Below, in pieces: positions 21,341 through 30,500 of a stretch of DNA of 34,471 nt. Each line of letters opens with the position of its first letter. The first letter of the stretch is position 1. The notes under the pieces were generated by a model that saw only the letters and a list, made by a program, of their open reading frames with translations, ran no database searches and had not been told where the DNA came from. Source of the DNA: Leyella stercorea (GTDB lineage Bacteria > Bacteroidota > Bacteroidia > Bacteroidales > Bacteroidaceae); contig NZ_JAHQUY010000034.1 in the NCBI RefSeq assembly GCF_019052365.1, forward strand, positions 1 through 34,471. The letters are read 5' to 3'. The translations under genes were made by a program, and so were the position numbers.

Positions 21341-22450
21341 TTACTCTCCGTAAATCTCCTTCAGCTTAGCCTCAAGCTGTTCGCCTCTGAGGTCGGCTGC
21401 GATGATCTTGCCCGTAGGGTCGACGAGGTAGCTCGCAGGGATGGCGCGTATGCCGTATACCTGACCTGCCTTGCTCTGCCAGCCCTTAAGGTCGGAGAGG
21501 TGAACCCAGTCGAGCTGCATGTCGGCGATTGCCTTCTTCCAGTTCTCGAGCTTGTTGTCGAACGAAAGGCCAACGACGTTGAAGCCCTTCGACTTGTACT
21601 TCTCGTAGGCTGCCTTCACGTGCGGCATCTCAGCACGGCACGGACCGCACCATGAAGCCCAGAAGTCGATGAGCACGTAGTTGCCCTTGCCGCAATACTC
21701 TGAGAGTTTGTGCGGTTTGCCGTTCACATCGTTCTCGGTGAGGTCGGTGAAGGGCTTGCCGATGATGGCTGCCTTCTTGGCAAGCATGGCGAGATACTGG
21801 CGTGCGGGGGCAAGCGCTGGGTGCTTGGTGTAGGCGTACTTGTCGTTGAGTATCTCCTTCAGTTCGGGATACTCTACGTAGTACATCACGTTGCCGACGA
21901 ACGCTACGGGGATGAGGTTGTCCTTGTTCTCCTTGATAATCTCGAGGCAACGGAGCGATGCGCGCTCAGAGATGTCGTTCAGCTTCGGACCAAGCTCGTC
22001 GGCGAGCTTCTGCAACTCGGCTTCGCTCATGCCGCTCTGCTGTGCCTTCGTAAACTGGGCGTAGAGCGCCTGAGCCTCGCTGCTGATGGCGTCTATCTCG
22101 CGGTCGTAGGCGTTGAGCTTCGTGTTCTGCTCAGAACCGGTGAGCAGCTTCTTAGCAAGGTCGGCTACGAGTGGTGTGCCGTCGTTGATGAAGGCGCAGT
22201 AGTCTTGCTTGGTGATGGTGAGTCCGAGCAGAGCGTCCTTCTCGGCGTTGCCCTTCAGCGCAAACTTGCCGTCTTTCACGGTGGCGCTGTCTATGGGCGC
22301 CGGGCGACTGCCGTTAACGTCCATTACATATACTTTACTGACACCTTCGGGGCATGTGCCCTTGATGCTGTACTCTGTACTGGGGGTTGACTGTGCGCAG
22401 GCTGTCAGGGTGATGACAGCGAATGCGAGTGTTGACAGGATTGATCTCAT
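21341..22450 (-). CDS. TlpA-like thioredoxin lipoprotein with DUF4369 domain
   Basis: 369 residues. Lipoprotein signal with lipobox LTAC (Cys18). An N-terminal DUF4369-like beta domain (~25-125) is followed by a helical linker (~125-230) and a thioredoxin domain (~235-369) with the active site WASWCGPCRAEMP (Cys268 and Cys271). It should be anchored in the envelope and reduce or shuffle disulfides of periplasmic proteins; this layout is frequent in Bacteroidetes. First gene of the operon with MATE, cytidylate-kinase-like protein and phosphoesterase; transcribed from the promoter at 22495-22526. Confidence 0.93.
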   Translation of the reverse strand: MRSILSTLAFAVITLTACAQSTPSTEYSIKGTCPEGVSKVYVMDVNGSRPAPIDSATVKDGKFALKGNAEKDALLGLTITKQDYCAFINDGTPLVADLAKKLLTGSEQNTKLNAYDREIDAISSEAQALYAQFTKAQQSGMSEAELQKLADELGPKLNDISERASLRCLEIIKENKDNLIPVAFVGNVMYYVEYPELKEILNDKYAYTKHPALAPARQYLAMLAKKAAIIGKPFTDLTENDVNGKPHKLSEYCGKGNYVLIDFWASWCGPCRAEMPHVKAAYEKYKSKGFNVVGLSFDNKLENWKKAIADMQLDWVHLSDLKGWQSKAGQVYGIRAIPASYLVDPTGKIIAADLRGEQLEAKLKEIYGE

Positions 22451-22494
22451 GTGTGTATTAATTATTATGCGTTTTTATTATTATATAATTGTTG

Positions 22495-22526
22495 CAAATG
22501 TACTTATTTTATGTTGTAACGACAAA
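22495..22526 (-). promoter_or_regulatory. Bacteroidetes promoter of the TlpA-MATE operon
   Basis: Minus strand: TTTG (22523-22526), 20 bp, TACATTTG (22495-22502), both boxes perfect. Predicted start near 22488, with a leader of about 38 nt. It shows that this operon is independent of the radical SAM gene upstream. Confidence 0.87.
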
Positions 22527-22584
22527 TATTTTACTCTGCATTTTTTCTTTCTTCGCCGATGTGTTGTCCTACGACAATACCTTT

Positions 22585-23526
22585 TTACTCTTTTACTTTT
22601 TTACTTTTAAAAGCTCCCTGCCACGTGTCGAGTTCTTTCATTCTGTTCACGAGGCGGTTAGTGAACTCGTGGTTCTTTATCCCCCACTTCGGCGCTATAA
22701 GCATGTCGGCTGGCGACTGGCTCACGAAGCGCTCCACGATGATGTCGCTGCGCAGACGCTCGAGGTAGGCTATGCAGGTGTCGATATACTCGTCGGGCGT
22801 GAAGAGTTTGAAAGGCTGCTGCGTGTATTCGTCGGCAAGTTGCGTGCCGCGGATAATCTGCAACTGGTGTATCTTCAGTATGTCGAGCTTCAGATCAGAC
22901 ACTATCGAGGCTTGGCGTATGTTCTCCTCACGGTCCTCGCCGGGCAGTCCGAGGATGATATGTCCGCCGGTGAGTATGCCGCGGTCGTGCGTCAGTTCAA
23001 TGGCTCTACGACTGCACTCGAAGTCGTGCCCGCGGTTGATGTGGCGCAGCGTGTCGTCGTTCACCGACTCTATGCCGTACTCCACGATGAGGAACGTGCG
23101 GCGATTCAGCTCCTCCAGATAGTCGAGCAACTCAGGGCTTATGCAGTCGGGACGGGTGCCAATCACCAGTCCAACCACGTCCTCAACAGCCAATGCCTCC
23201 TCGTAGCGGCGCTTCAGCACGTCGAGAGGTGCGTAGGTGTTGCTGTACGCCTGAAAATAGGCAAGGTATTTCATGTCGGGATACTTGCGACGGAAGAACG
23301 CCTTCCCCTCCTCCATTTGCTGCGCAATCGACTTCGACGGCTGGCAATACGACGGATTGAACGTGCGGTTGTCGCAGAAGATGCAACCGCCGTGCGATAT
23401 CGTGCCGTCTCTGTTCGGGCAGGAGAAGCCGGCGTCCACCGAGATCTTCTGCACACGGAACGGAAAACGCTGACGTATCCACTGTCCGTAGTCGTTGTAT
23501 GGTTTGTCTTTATATTGATTTGTCAT
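22585..23526 (-). CDS. TIGR01212 family radical SAM protein (YhcC-like)
   Basis: 313 residues. The cluster-binding Cys residues are Cys36, Cys48 and Cys51 in GFSCPNRDGT ... GGCIFCDN, the wide spacing typical of TIGR01212 proteins. Further family stretches are FQAYSNTYAPLDVLKRRYEEAL, GTRPDCISPELLDYL, EYGIESVNDDTL and HIILGLPGED. It probably binds a 4Fe-4S cluster and S-adenosylmethionine and acts in RNA or protein modification; the reaction is unproven. A -7 box (TAACTTTG on the minus strand, 23602-23609) lies about 76 bp before the start, without a clear -33 box. Monocistronic. Confidence 0.93.
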   Translation of the reverse strand: MTNQYKDKPYNDYGQWIRQRFPFRVQKISVDAGFSCPNRDGTISHGGCIFCDNRTFNPSYCQPSKSIAQQMEEGKAFFRRKYPDMKYLAYFQAYSNTYAPLDVLKRRYEEALAVEDVVGLVIGTRPDCISPELLDYLEELNRRTFLIVEYGIESVNDDTLRHINRGHDFECSRRAIELTHDRGILTGGHIILGLPGEDREENIRQASIVSDLKLDILKIHQLQIIRGTQLADEYTQQPFKLFTPDEYIDTCIAYLERLRSDIIVERFVSQSPADMLIAPKWGIKNHEFTNRLVNRMKELDTWQGAFKSKKVKE

Positions 23527-23801
23527 TGTGGTTTATCGAATTATTGCAAGTTTCTTGTGCTTTTAATTGGCATGGTGTAGTTTTACCCCACCAATTCTAT
23601 GCAAAGTTACTCGAAATTACTTACATCACGATTATTTTTGTGTAATTGTTTTGCATTATTCACACATTTTTTGTACTTTTACAACCTCTAATTCTCTGTT
23701 TGCACCATGACTGTTTCAGTCAGTCTTTCACATTATTAAATAAAAAACTAGACCTGTCTAAACTTCCAACCTCTGAGTTTTGACATCAAACACTGATTAT
23801 T
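23527..23801. other. Divergent intergenic region with two promoters
   Basis: 275 bases between the radical SAM gene (minus) and the helicase-associated-domain gene (plus). It holds the minus-strand -7 box at 23602-23609, the plus-strand promoter at 23650-23681, and a small hairpin GACTG-TTT-CAGTC at 23709-23721 in the leader of the plus-strand gene. No further gene is seen. Confidence 0.6.
23650..23681 (+). promoter_or_regulatory. Promoter of the small helicase-associated-domain gene
   Basis: TTTG (23650-23653), 20 bp, TACTTTTA (23674-23681), one mismatch to the -7 consensus. Gives a leader of roughly 115 nt, long for such a small gene. Confidence 0.7.
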
Positions 23802-24029
23802 ATGAGAACGAAACACGATGTAAAATGGTTAGTCCATTACAATGAACTCCGTATTTATCTTGAGGAGCACCACCAGCTCCCCGACAAGAAACGTACAGAA
23901 AACCGCGCATTGCTCAACTGGTGGAAATATAACAAAAAGCTATTCAAGGCAGGACAGCTCACCGAAGAACGCCTAAAACTGCTGCATCAACTGAACGAAC
24001 TGCGCCACAAGAAGATTCTCGAAATATAA
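23802..24029 (+). CDS. Small stand-alone helicase-associated (HA) domain protein
   Basis: 75 residues, basic. The pattern DVKWLVHYNELRIYLEEHHQ, LPDKK, NRALLNWWKYNKKLFKAGQL, TEERLKLLHQL matches one HA repeat (PF03457), a three-helix unit usually found as tandem copies at the ends of large helicases. Here one unit makes up the whole protein, with no helicase nearby. Nucleic-acid binding is plausible. It has its own promoter and long leader, and it lies directly before the tRNA gene used as phage integration site. The family call rests on pattern only. Confidence 0.72.
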   Translation: MRTKHDVKWLVHYNELRIYLEEHHQLPDKKRTENRALLNWWKYNKKLFKAGQLTEERLKLLHQLNELRHKKILEI

Positions 24030-24040
24030 TTTTCAAGGCT

Positions 24041-24120
24041 TTCCGCATCGCTTTTTAGCCTTTCCTGCATCGCTTTTTAGCTTTTCAGAATTGTTTTTTA
24101 GCCTTTTTGCATCATTTTCG
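24041..24120. repeat. T-rich imperfect tandem repeat
   Basis: Four imperfect ~21-bp units, best seen as GCATCGCTTTTTAGCC followed by TTTC. Units start near 24041, 24061, 24082 and 24104 and decay in similarity. The array sits between the HA-domain gene and the tRNA promoter. T-runs may help end transcription, but no hairpin is visible. Confidence 0.7.
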
Positions 24121-24139
24121 AAAAATAATCGCAAAAACA

Positions 24140-24171
24140 TTTGGAGGTTTCAATAAAAAGTCATACCTTTG
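24140..24171 (+). promoter_or_regulatory. Bacteroidetes promoter of the initiator tRNA gene
   Basis: TTTG (24140-24143), 20 bp, TACCTTTG (24164-24171), both boxes perfect. The predicted start lies about 45 bp before the tRNA. Confidence 0.85.
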
Positions 24172-24224
24172 CACTCGCAATTCAGAAATACTTCTATTGT
24201 TAATCTGATTGAGATGGTTAATAT

Positions 24225-24297
24225 CGCGGAGTGGAGCAGTTGGTAGCTCGCCAGGCTCATAACCTGGAGGTCGCATGTTCGAGTCCTGCCTCCGCAA
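24225..24297 (+). tRNA. Initiator tRNA-Met (anticodon CAT)
   Basis: 73 nt to the discriminator A; the next three bases are CTA, so the CCA end is not encoded. Anticodon CAT is at 24258-24260, with stem CCAGG/CCTGG. Initiator marks are present: the unpaired C1-A72 at the top of the acceptor stem (CGCGGAG ... CTCCGCA) and the A11-T24 pair in the D stem. The anticodon stem has two of the three usual consecutive G-C pairs (the third is A-T). The T stem GCATG/CCTGC has one mismatch. The sequence is close to E. coli tRNA-fMet overall. The phage integrase gene follows 138 bp later. Confidence 0.93.
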
Positions 24298-24304
24298 CTA
24301 CAAG

Positions 24305-24340
24305 TGGTCGAAATTCCTTTATACAAAGGGACTTCGACCA
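24305..24340 (+). terminator. Hairpin after the tRNA
   Basis: TGGTCGAA (24305-24312) pairs with TTCGACCA (24333-24340), with an inner CCTTT/AAAGG stem. It is followed by only a weak T-rich stretch. It probably ends tRNA transcription or stabilises its trailer. Confidence 0.65.
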
Positions 24341-24435
24341 TAATTCGTTTATGGGCGTTGCGGAGACTCGGACGGTAGCTCGGACGCTGATTGTTTAATA
24401 GCATTGGTTGCCATCTGGCGAACAATGTAAAAAAA

Positions 24436-25596
24436 ATGTACACTTCTGCGAAAAAACTTTTATCTGTAAGAGATATAGTAGGATATACTCTTCCGCGGTT
24501 ACATACTGGCAAACACTGGTATGTAGACTTTTATGCTTATGACCCCATTATTGACGGGCTCCGCCGCAAGAAATACATGCTCGATGGCTACAAGCCAAAG
24601 GAGCGTAAGCACATCGCCACCGTGCTCATCACTAACCTCACACAGCAGCTCACAGCCGGCTGGAACCCATTTGTCAATAATGATAAGGCACGTAGCTACA
24701 CAACATGGGAAGCCGTGGTGAAGCGCTACACCGATTATCTGAAGGTGGCTGAGAAGAAGAGTATGATAAAGTCGAAGACGGCTACTGATTATCGCAGCCG
24801 TTTGGCGGTATTGCTCTCCTACATCGACGAGGCAAAGACCTGCATAAAGTACGTACACCAGTTTGACCGACTCCTTGTCATTGATTTTCTTGACTACATT
24901 GTGTTCGACAAGGAGCGGTCTGCCACGACTCGCAACAACTATCGCACATGGCTATCGACCTTCGCCACGTGGCTTGTGGATAGGCAGTACATCACTGAAA
25001 ATTTCGTTGAGAGTATCAAGATGATGAAGGAGACCGAGAAGTTCCGCGACAGCATCAAGCCCGAGGATCTGCGGAGATTGAAGGAGTACACAAAGGAGAA
25101 GCGTCCGGCGTTCTACCTTGCTTGCCTGATGGAGTATTACACCTTTATCAGACCGGAAGAACTGCGTCACATCAAAATAGGCGACATCTCAATAAAGGAG
25201 CAGTGCATAACGATACCTGCAGAGGTGTCGAAGAACGGTAAGGAGCAGGCGGTAGCACTCAACGACACATTACTGAAGGTGATGATCGAGCAGGGCGTGT
25301 TCAGCCACCCGTCACAAGACTATCTCTTTGGCAAGCACATACGTCCGGGCAGTGAGCAGATAGCGGTGAACCGCTTTAGGCAAGAATGGGTACGTGTCCG
25401 GAAAGCTCTCTGCTTCCCCGACACATACCAGTTCTATAGCCTGAAGGACTCCGGAATTCGCGACCTCGCCAACGCCGAAGGCATTGTCGTAGCTCGCGAC
25501 CAAGCGCGACACTCGGACATATCTGTTACCAATAGGTATCTGAAGAGTCCGAAGGTGGCGCACGAGAGTACAAAGCACTTTGTTGGCGACTTATAG
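24436..25596 (+). CDS. Tyrosine recombinase / phage integrase
   Basis: 386 residues from the ATG at 24436 (MYTSAKKLLS); an in-frame ATG at 24391 would add 15 residues of low quality. Residues ~1-80 are the arm-binding part, ~95-200 the SAM-like core-binding domain, and ~210-386 the catalytic domain. Catalytic residues: Arg239 (FIRPEELRH), a Lys in the beta-hairpin (VSKNGKEQ), Arg342 in the box II position (LKDSGIR, where the usual His of HxxR is Ser339), His359 (ARHSDI) and the nucleophile Tyr368 (NRYL). It would catalyse integration and excision at the tRNA. Its end overlaps the convergent tail gene by 6 bp. Confidence 0.93.
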   Translation: MYTSAKKLLSVRDIVGYTLPRLHTGKHWYVDFYAYDPIIDGLRRKKYMLDGYKPKERKHIATVLITNLTQQLTAGWNPFVNNDKARSYTTWEAVVKRYTDYLKVAEKKSMIKSKTATDYRSRLAVLLSYIDEAKTCIKYVHQFDRLLVIDFLDYIVFDKERSATTRNNYRTWLSTFATWLVDRQYITENFVESIKMMKETEKFRDSIKPEDLRRLKEYTKEKRPAFYLACLMEYYTFIRPEELRHIKIGDISIKEQCITIPAEVSKNGKEQAVALNDTLLKVMIEQGVFSHPSQDYLFGKHIRPGSEQIAVNRFRQEWVRVRKALCFPDTYQFYSLKDSGIRDLANAEGIVVARDQARHSDISVTNRYLKSPKVAHESTKHFVGDL

Positions 25597-27519
25597 TATC
25601 TCGTAGAAGTAGCCGGTCTTTATTTGGCTGACGCAACCATCAACGATCTCCACTTCTATTTTCTGACAGACGAAACGTCGATTGTGAAAGATGTATATTT
25701 TCGAAGGATCGGGAATATCGTCTGTCAGAAACTTGATGCAGCGCAGGTTGTGCGTGTCTATATCTGGGTGAGAGGCATCTTTTCTCAAGTCGTCTGGCGA
25801 CGAATACTGCAAATGGTGAAGCTGATGCAGATCCATCGATGCCGTCTCCTTCGTCCCAGTCCAGTCTGGATATGCACGATGATCGACAAATGAAACGGGG
25901 AAATGGCAATACAAATTCATATCGACGGGCATAAGACCACCCGGCACCTTGATGTCCTCGTAATACGAGCCTTTGCCTTCCATCATATAGAATTTCTCCG
26001 AACTCGTAAAAAAGACACTCATGGTCTTATCTGACTCTACGCTGTTCTCTTCTTGCGTATCTTCGGTCGCACCGCCTTCAATGGCTTCTTGTACTGAAGA
26101 ATAAGGCTCTCCACCTTCGTCTTCATACGAGCCAGACGGCCCTGTATAGTCATCGGTTGCCGACGGACATACCACATAATGATTACCATCTACGACATCT
26201 GTTTTGTGCGACCGTTTCCTTCGGCTAATGCTTGCTGGTGCTATTTTAATCTCAATGGAGTCTGTAGAATCTGCATCGCGTACTATCGGGCTGAAAAAGC
26301 CGCATGGTACGAGCGACTCTGTTAGTTTGTCAGAATTCCATTTGTTGGGCCATTTTGCATAAACGAAGTAACCATCGGCTTGTGCGGCAAAAATCGTTTG
26401 TCGTTGTTCTTTTAATGGCATGAGCTTTAACGCCGCCCCCATTTCGTCACGATTTTTATAATACTTCGTTGCGTATATATGCTGCACGTTAAGTGGTATA
26501 CTATCGCGCCAAGAGCGACTTGTGGTATCATCAAACTTGTATTCAATATTCGAGGCATCAAGCAGATTTGCGCCATCATCGTCGAACTCGCAAGTGTACT
26601 CATCGAGGCATTCGTAAGCGACAGCTGCGGAGGAATAAAGTTTTTCTACAGGTACGACATTAACAGACTTGTCTGTCTCATTGAACAGAAATCTAACATT
26701 CAACAGTTTGCTAAGTTCCTCCAAGAAGGTATAAACCGACCAGTGCGGCAAGGCTTCTCTAACCTTAAATGTCGGGTGCGCATTGACGATAAACATCCTG
26801 CTAAAATACGACCTATCAAAATTAAATGTATAGTCCCCATAGCCCTCATGCTTCAAGACCGTCTCCAGTACATATTGCAGGCGTGGTTGTATAGCCAGGC
26901 GCACCATTTCAACATACGTTGTAGGATTGCCACTATTAAGATATGCGCCATGCTTATCTACCAAGACCTGTCTAAGATAGTAGATGTCATTGACGAACCG
27001 GCTATTCGCTTCGTCCCAAACCGGATTAAAAACGCCGGAGAAGCATGAAACCGTGGGGTTGTCTTTTAAGTTAATATAAACCATACCTGGCCGGTCTTTT
27101 AGGTGTACGGTTTTCTCAAATCGGCTATCGAGACCAAAAAGAGTATCATCATCCTCAAAATAGTCTATATCGTCAATGAAGTGTTTCTCGAAGGCAGAAT
27201 TATACTTGATACGCGATTTGCCGCCAACAATTTGAAGTTTGACGGTTGTATCGCTAATAGAAGTGACAGTACCCTTACCCGATATGACGAGCCGATTATC
27301 CGCATATATCTTGCAATCATCGAACGACGACATGCGCTTCTTCACATCGAAGCGGTTTATGTGTTTGAAAAGAACCGCGTTTTGATGTATTGACATCGGG
27401 AATGAGATGTCGTAGGAATACTCGCCCGAATCCTGAACATAAGGGTTGTTATATGTTAACTTTATTTTGTCGGAGGTGGACGGGTAGCCCACCTCTCCGT
27501 TGATAGTGCAGTGTATCAT
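25591..27519 (-). CDS. Large tail-associated phage protein of unknown function
   Basis: 642 residues, acidic, beta-rich, without signal peptide or membrane helices. The N-terminus (IKLTYNNPYVQDSGEYSYDISFPMS) describes a region seen in proteins encoded just after the tape measure gene in Bacteroidetes phages. Residues ~60-120 contain a beta-sandwich-like pattern, and ~470-500 an acidic Ser/Glu-rich stretch (EDEGGEPYSSVQEAIEGGAT). Position after the tape measure gene (14-bp gap) suggests a distal tail, baseplate or tail-tip role, as in other siphophages. No sequence motif proves it. Confidence 0.7.
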   Translation of the reverse strand: MIHCTINGEVGYPSTSDKIKLTYNNPYVQDSGEYSYDISFPMSIHQNAVLFKHINRFDVKKRMSSFDDCKIYADNRLVISGKGTVTSISDTTVKLQIVGGKSRIKYNSAFEKHFIDDIDYFEDDDTLFGLDSRFEKTVHLKDRPGMVYINLKDNPTVSCFSGVFNPVWDEANSRFVNDIYYLRQVLVDKHGAYLNSGNPTTYVEMVRLAIQPRLQYVLETVLKHEGYGDYTFNFDRSYFSRMFIVNAHPTFKVREALPHWSVYTFLEELSKLLNVRFLFNETDKSVNVVPVEKLYSSAAVAYECLDEYTCEFDDDGANLLDASNIEYKFDDTTSRSWRDSIPLNVQHIYATKYYKNRDEMGAALKLMPLKEQRQTIFAAQADGYFVYAKWPNKWNSDKLTESLVPCGFFSPIVRDADSTDSIEIKIAPASISRRKRSHKTDVVDGNHYVVCPSATDDYTGPSGSYEDEGGEPYSSVQEAIEGGATEDTQEENSVESDKTMSVFFTSSEKFYMMEGKGSYYEDIKVPGGLMPVDMNLYCHFPVSFVDHRAYPDWTGTKETASMDLHQLHHLQYSSPDDLRKDASHPDIDTHNLRCIKFLTDDIPDPSKIYIFHNRRFVCQKIEVEIVDGCVSQIKTGYFYEIL

Positions 27520-27533
27520 ATTAGACTTTTGTG

Positions 27534-30500
27534 TTATGTATGCGATTTTAATTTATTGTAACGGTCGAGGTTCCTGGCGATGCCGAGTTCTCCGTCGATG
27601 TAACACTCCGCATGTATGCCCTGCGCGAGCACCAGCGATAGTTGGTCGATAACATCGCGAGCTTCGCCGAGGGTAGCATTCAGCTCTGAGTTGTCGGTGT
27701 TGACCGTCACCGATGGCGCAGACACCACCGTAGCACCACCCTGACCGAGCGAGCGCGATATGTCAGCTGCAGTAAGCGAACCGACCGTATTGTTGCGCTG
27801 CGCCTCGTCGATGAGCTGCAGAGCTGGCAGAACCTGCGGGTTGTTCACCGCATTGTGGTTAGCTACGAACTCGCCCTCGTGCACGATGCCCGCCTTGCGT
27901 CGATAGCTCGAGCCGCCCGTAAAGCCACCATCGTAGTAGCCAGCCTCCTGCGCCTGCTGCTGCTTTTTGATAGTGGCAATCTGCAGCATACCTGCAGCAA
28001 CGGCAGTAGCAGCAGCTATAGGGGCGAGGATATGGCCGACAATGGGTATTGCAGCTGCAGAGCTATAAGCATTGATGGCCGACTGAGCAGTCTGCGCTGT
28101 TGCTTGAGCTATCTGTATCACCATAGCGCGCTTGTTAGCCTTTTTCTTGGCCGCAGCAAGTTCTTTGTCACGCTTCTCTTCGAGCCTTTTCTTTTTCTCA
28201 GAGTTATTGCCAGCTGCTTCTATCTGTTTTTCGTAGTTGGCATTAATGCGTGCCGTTTCGAGATCCGAGCACGCTTGCGAGTATGATGACGCAGCCGACA
28301 ACATGGTATTAACCGTACTAAAAGCCTGCTGCATGATAGCCTTGCGTGCATCTTCTTTGTTTCGCGCTATCTCCGTCATGCGCTCCTGGTACTGCTCGTA
28401 GGTAATGAGCTGTTGTTCGTACATGGCTTGCACAGCTGCCATTTGGCCACTCGCACTGTTTGCGTTGTCATATTGCGCCTCGAGTACCTTCATTTGTGCG
28501 TTCTTCTTATTCTCTTCATTTTGGCGTACGGACTCCAGTTCTTTGTCGAGTAACCACTTCTGTTCGTCGTATTCATCGCCTCCGTGCTCCTGAATGATGG
28601 CGAGACGGTCTCGATGATATTGTATCTCTGCCTCTTTTAGCTTCTCGTTATATTCCTTTTCGGTCAACAACCCTTGTGTGCGTTGCTGGAGAAGAGACAT
28701 TTGTTCTGTGTTGTATGCACGCGTCTTTGCGTCAAGGCTCTCGGTCATCTGTCGCTCCTGAACATCAGCAAGTCGTTTGCTCTCGGCGATAGCTGCATCT
28801 ACCATCGATTGCTGTGTTTGTGTAGTGTCCTGGTTGTACTTTGTTTGGAGGTCTACAAGCTTAACATAATACTGTTGTTTCTTCTCATACATTCGCTTAG
28901 CATACTCGTCTTCATCTATCTCTTTACGTTCGAGCTGCTGCTTGAGAGCCAGTTCATCGGTGTCAAGCGTATGCTTGAGTGCAGAGCTCTCTTTGTCGTA
29001 CTTCTCTTTCTTTGGGTCTGTCTTAGTGGTATTGCTGTTGCCACCGCCATTACCACCATTACCACCGCCAGTGCCACCATTACCACCGCCAGTGCCACCA
29101 TTACCACTGCCGTTGCTACCACCATTTATGGTTAGATCGGCAAACGCTTTGCGTAAGCCCTCGTCGGAATTTATGAGCTTGACAAGTTCGCGTCCTCGGG
29201 CATCCAAGACACGTAACTCGCTTTGTGCCGCCTTGAGGGCCTTTTCATGTGCGGCACGCTCGATAAGTTTGTTTGCAAGTTGTCTATTACCTTCAGTCAC
29301 TTGTCCACTACCAAAACCGAATGATGAGAATTCTTTTCGTGACCGATATGCTTCGGGGTGAGCTCCTATCTCTGCATTAACATGCTTAATATTATTCACC
29401 TTGCGTCTCACCGTCTGTTTTAGCTCAAGCCTTTTCTTTGCTATTTCTTTCTTCTGCTCGTAGATGGCTTCTGCCATAGCAGCCTGGTCAAGCTTTTTGA
29501 TGTAGTCATTGATGGCATTTGTATTCTCATTAAATAGTTTGCCCTCTTTGGAGATTGAAGCATGGTAGTCCGGAATTATTTTTTGCAGTTCGGCAATAGC
29601 ACTCCGTCGCTCTCCGATAGAGAATGCGTTTGAACGGATGATCTTCGTCAGCTGCTGCACGCGAGTCTTCTCGTCGATGTAGCTCTCTGCTACTCGCTTG
29701 TTAATGGCTTCCTGCTGCTTTTTTATTGCGTTGGCTTCTTTAACGCTTTGTAGGTTGTCATGTATAGCCTTTTTGTGCGCTTGCCAAGCCTTAACCGCAG
29801 AATACACAGCAACACCAACAACGGTAAGAACCATGGCAAGGGCAGCCCATGGGTTGGTGATACTCGCAAGTTTTGCCTTCTCCATAGCCAGTCTGTAGGC
29901 ATCGGCACCGTACCTTAGTCTTGTATAGGTAAGTTGTAAGGCGGTAAGGGCTGCGTTGAGAAGTTTTGTAGTAGCCACAGTAGCGACCTTTATGGCATTA
30001 CCGACCTTCTGTGCCGCCGACCATGCTTTCTCTTTTATCATTGTGACAGTGAGGACGTTGTTATAAAACAGCATGGTTGTTGCGAGTGCAGCCAAAACAA
30101 CGATGTGTTTTGATACGTATTCTATAAGAACGTACAAGGTTTTTATGCCTATTGAAGTCAGAGATACGCTATATTTAGCAATGGGCATCAGTTTTTCGCC
30201 GAGTTCGATGCACATGTCATCAAATTGTTTTTTCGCTTTATCGAGGCCTGCCTGCACCGTGTTGTTCTGCACATTGAACTCATTGAGAACGCTTGTACCA
30301 TCTTTGTATGACTGCGTAGCTGTAGCTTGTGCCTCTCGCACTTGATCAAGATTAGAAGCCACTGATGATAGAACGCCCACAGCACGCGTACCCTCAAGTC
30401 CCATTTGTGAGAACATTGGTGCCAATTGGTCGAAGCCACCGCGATTAGACATTGCCTGCAGGAACTCTAATAATGCGCCATTCGCATCTGTCTTCAGCAT

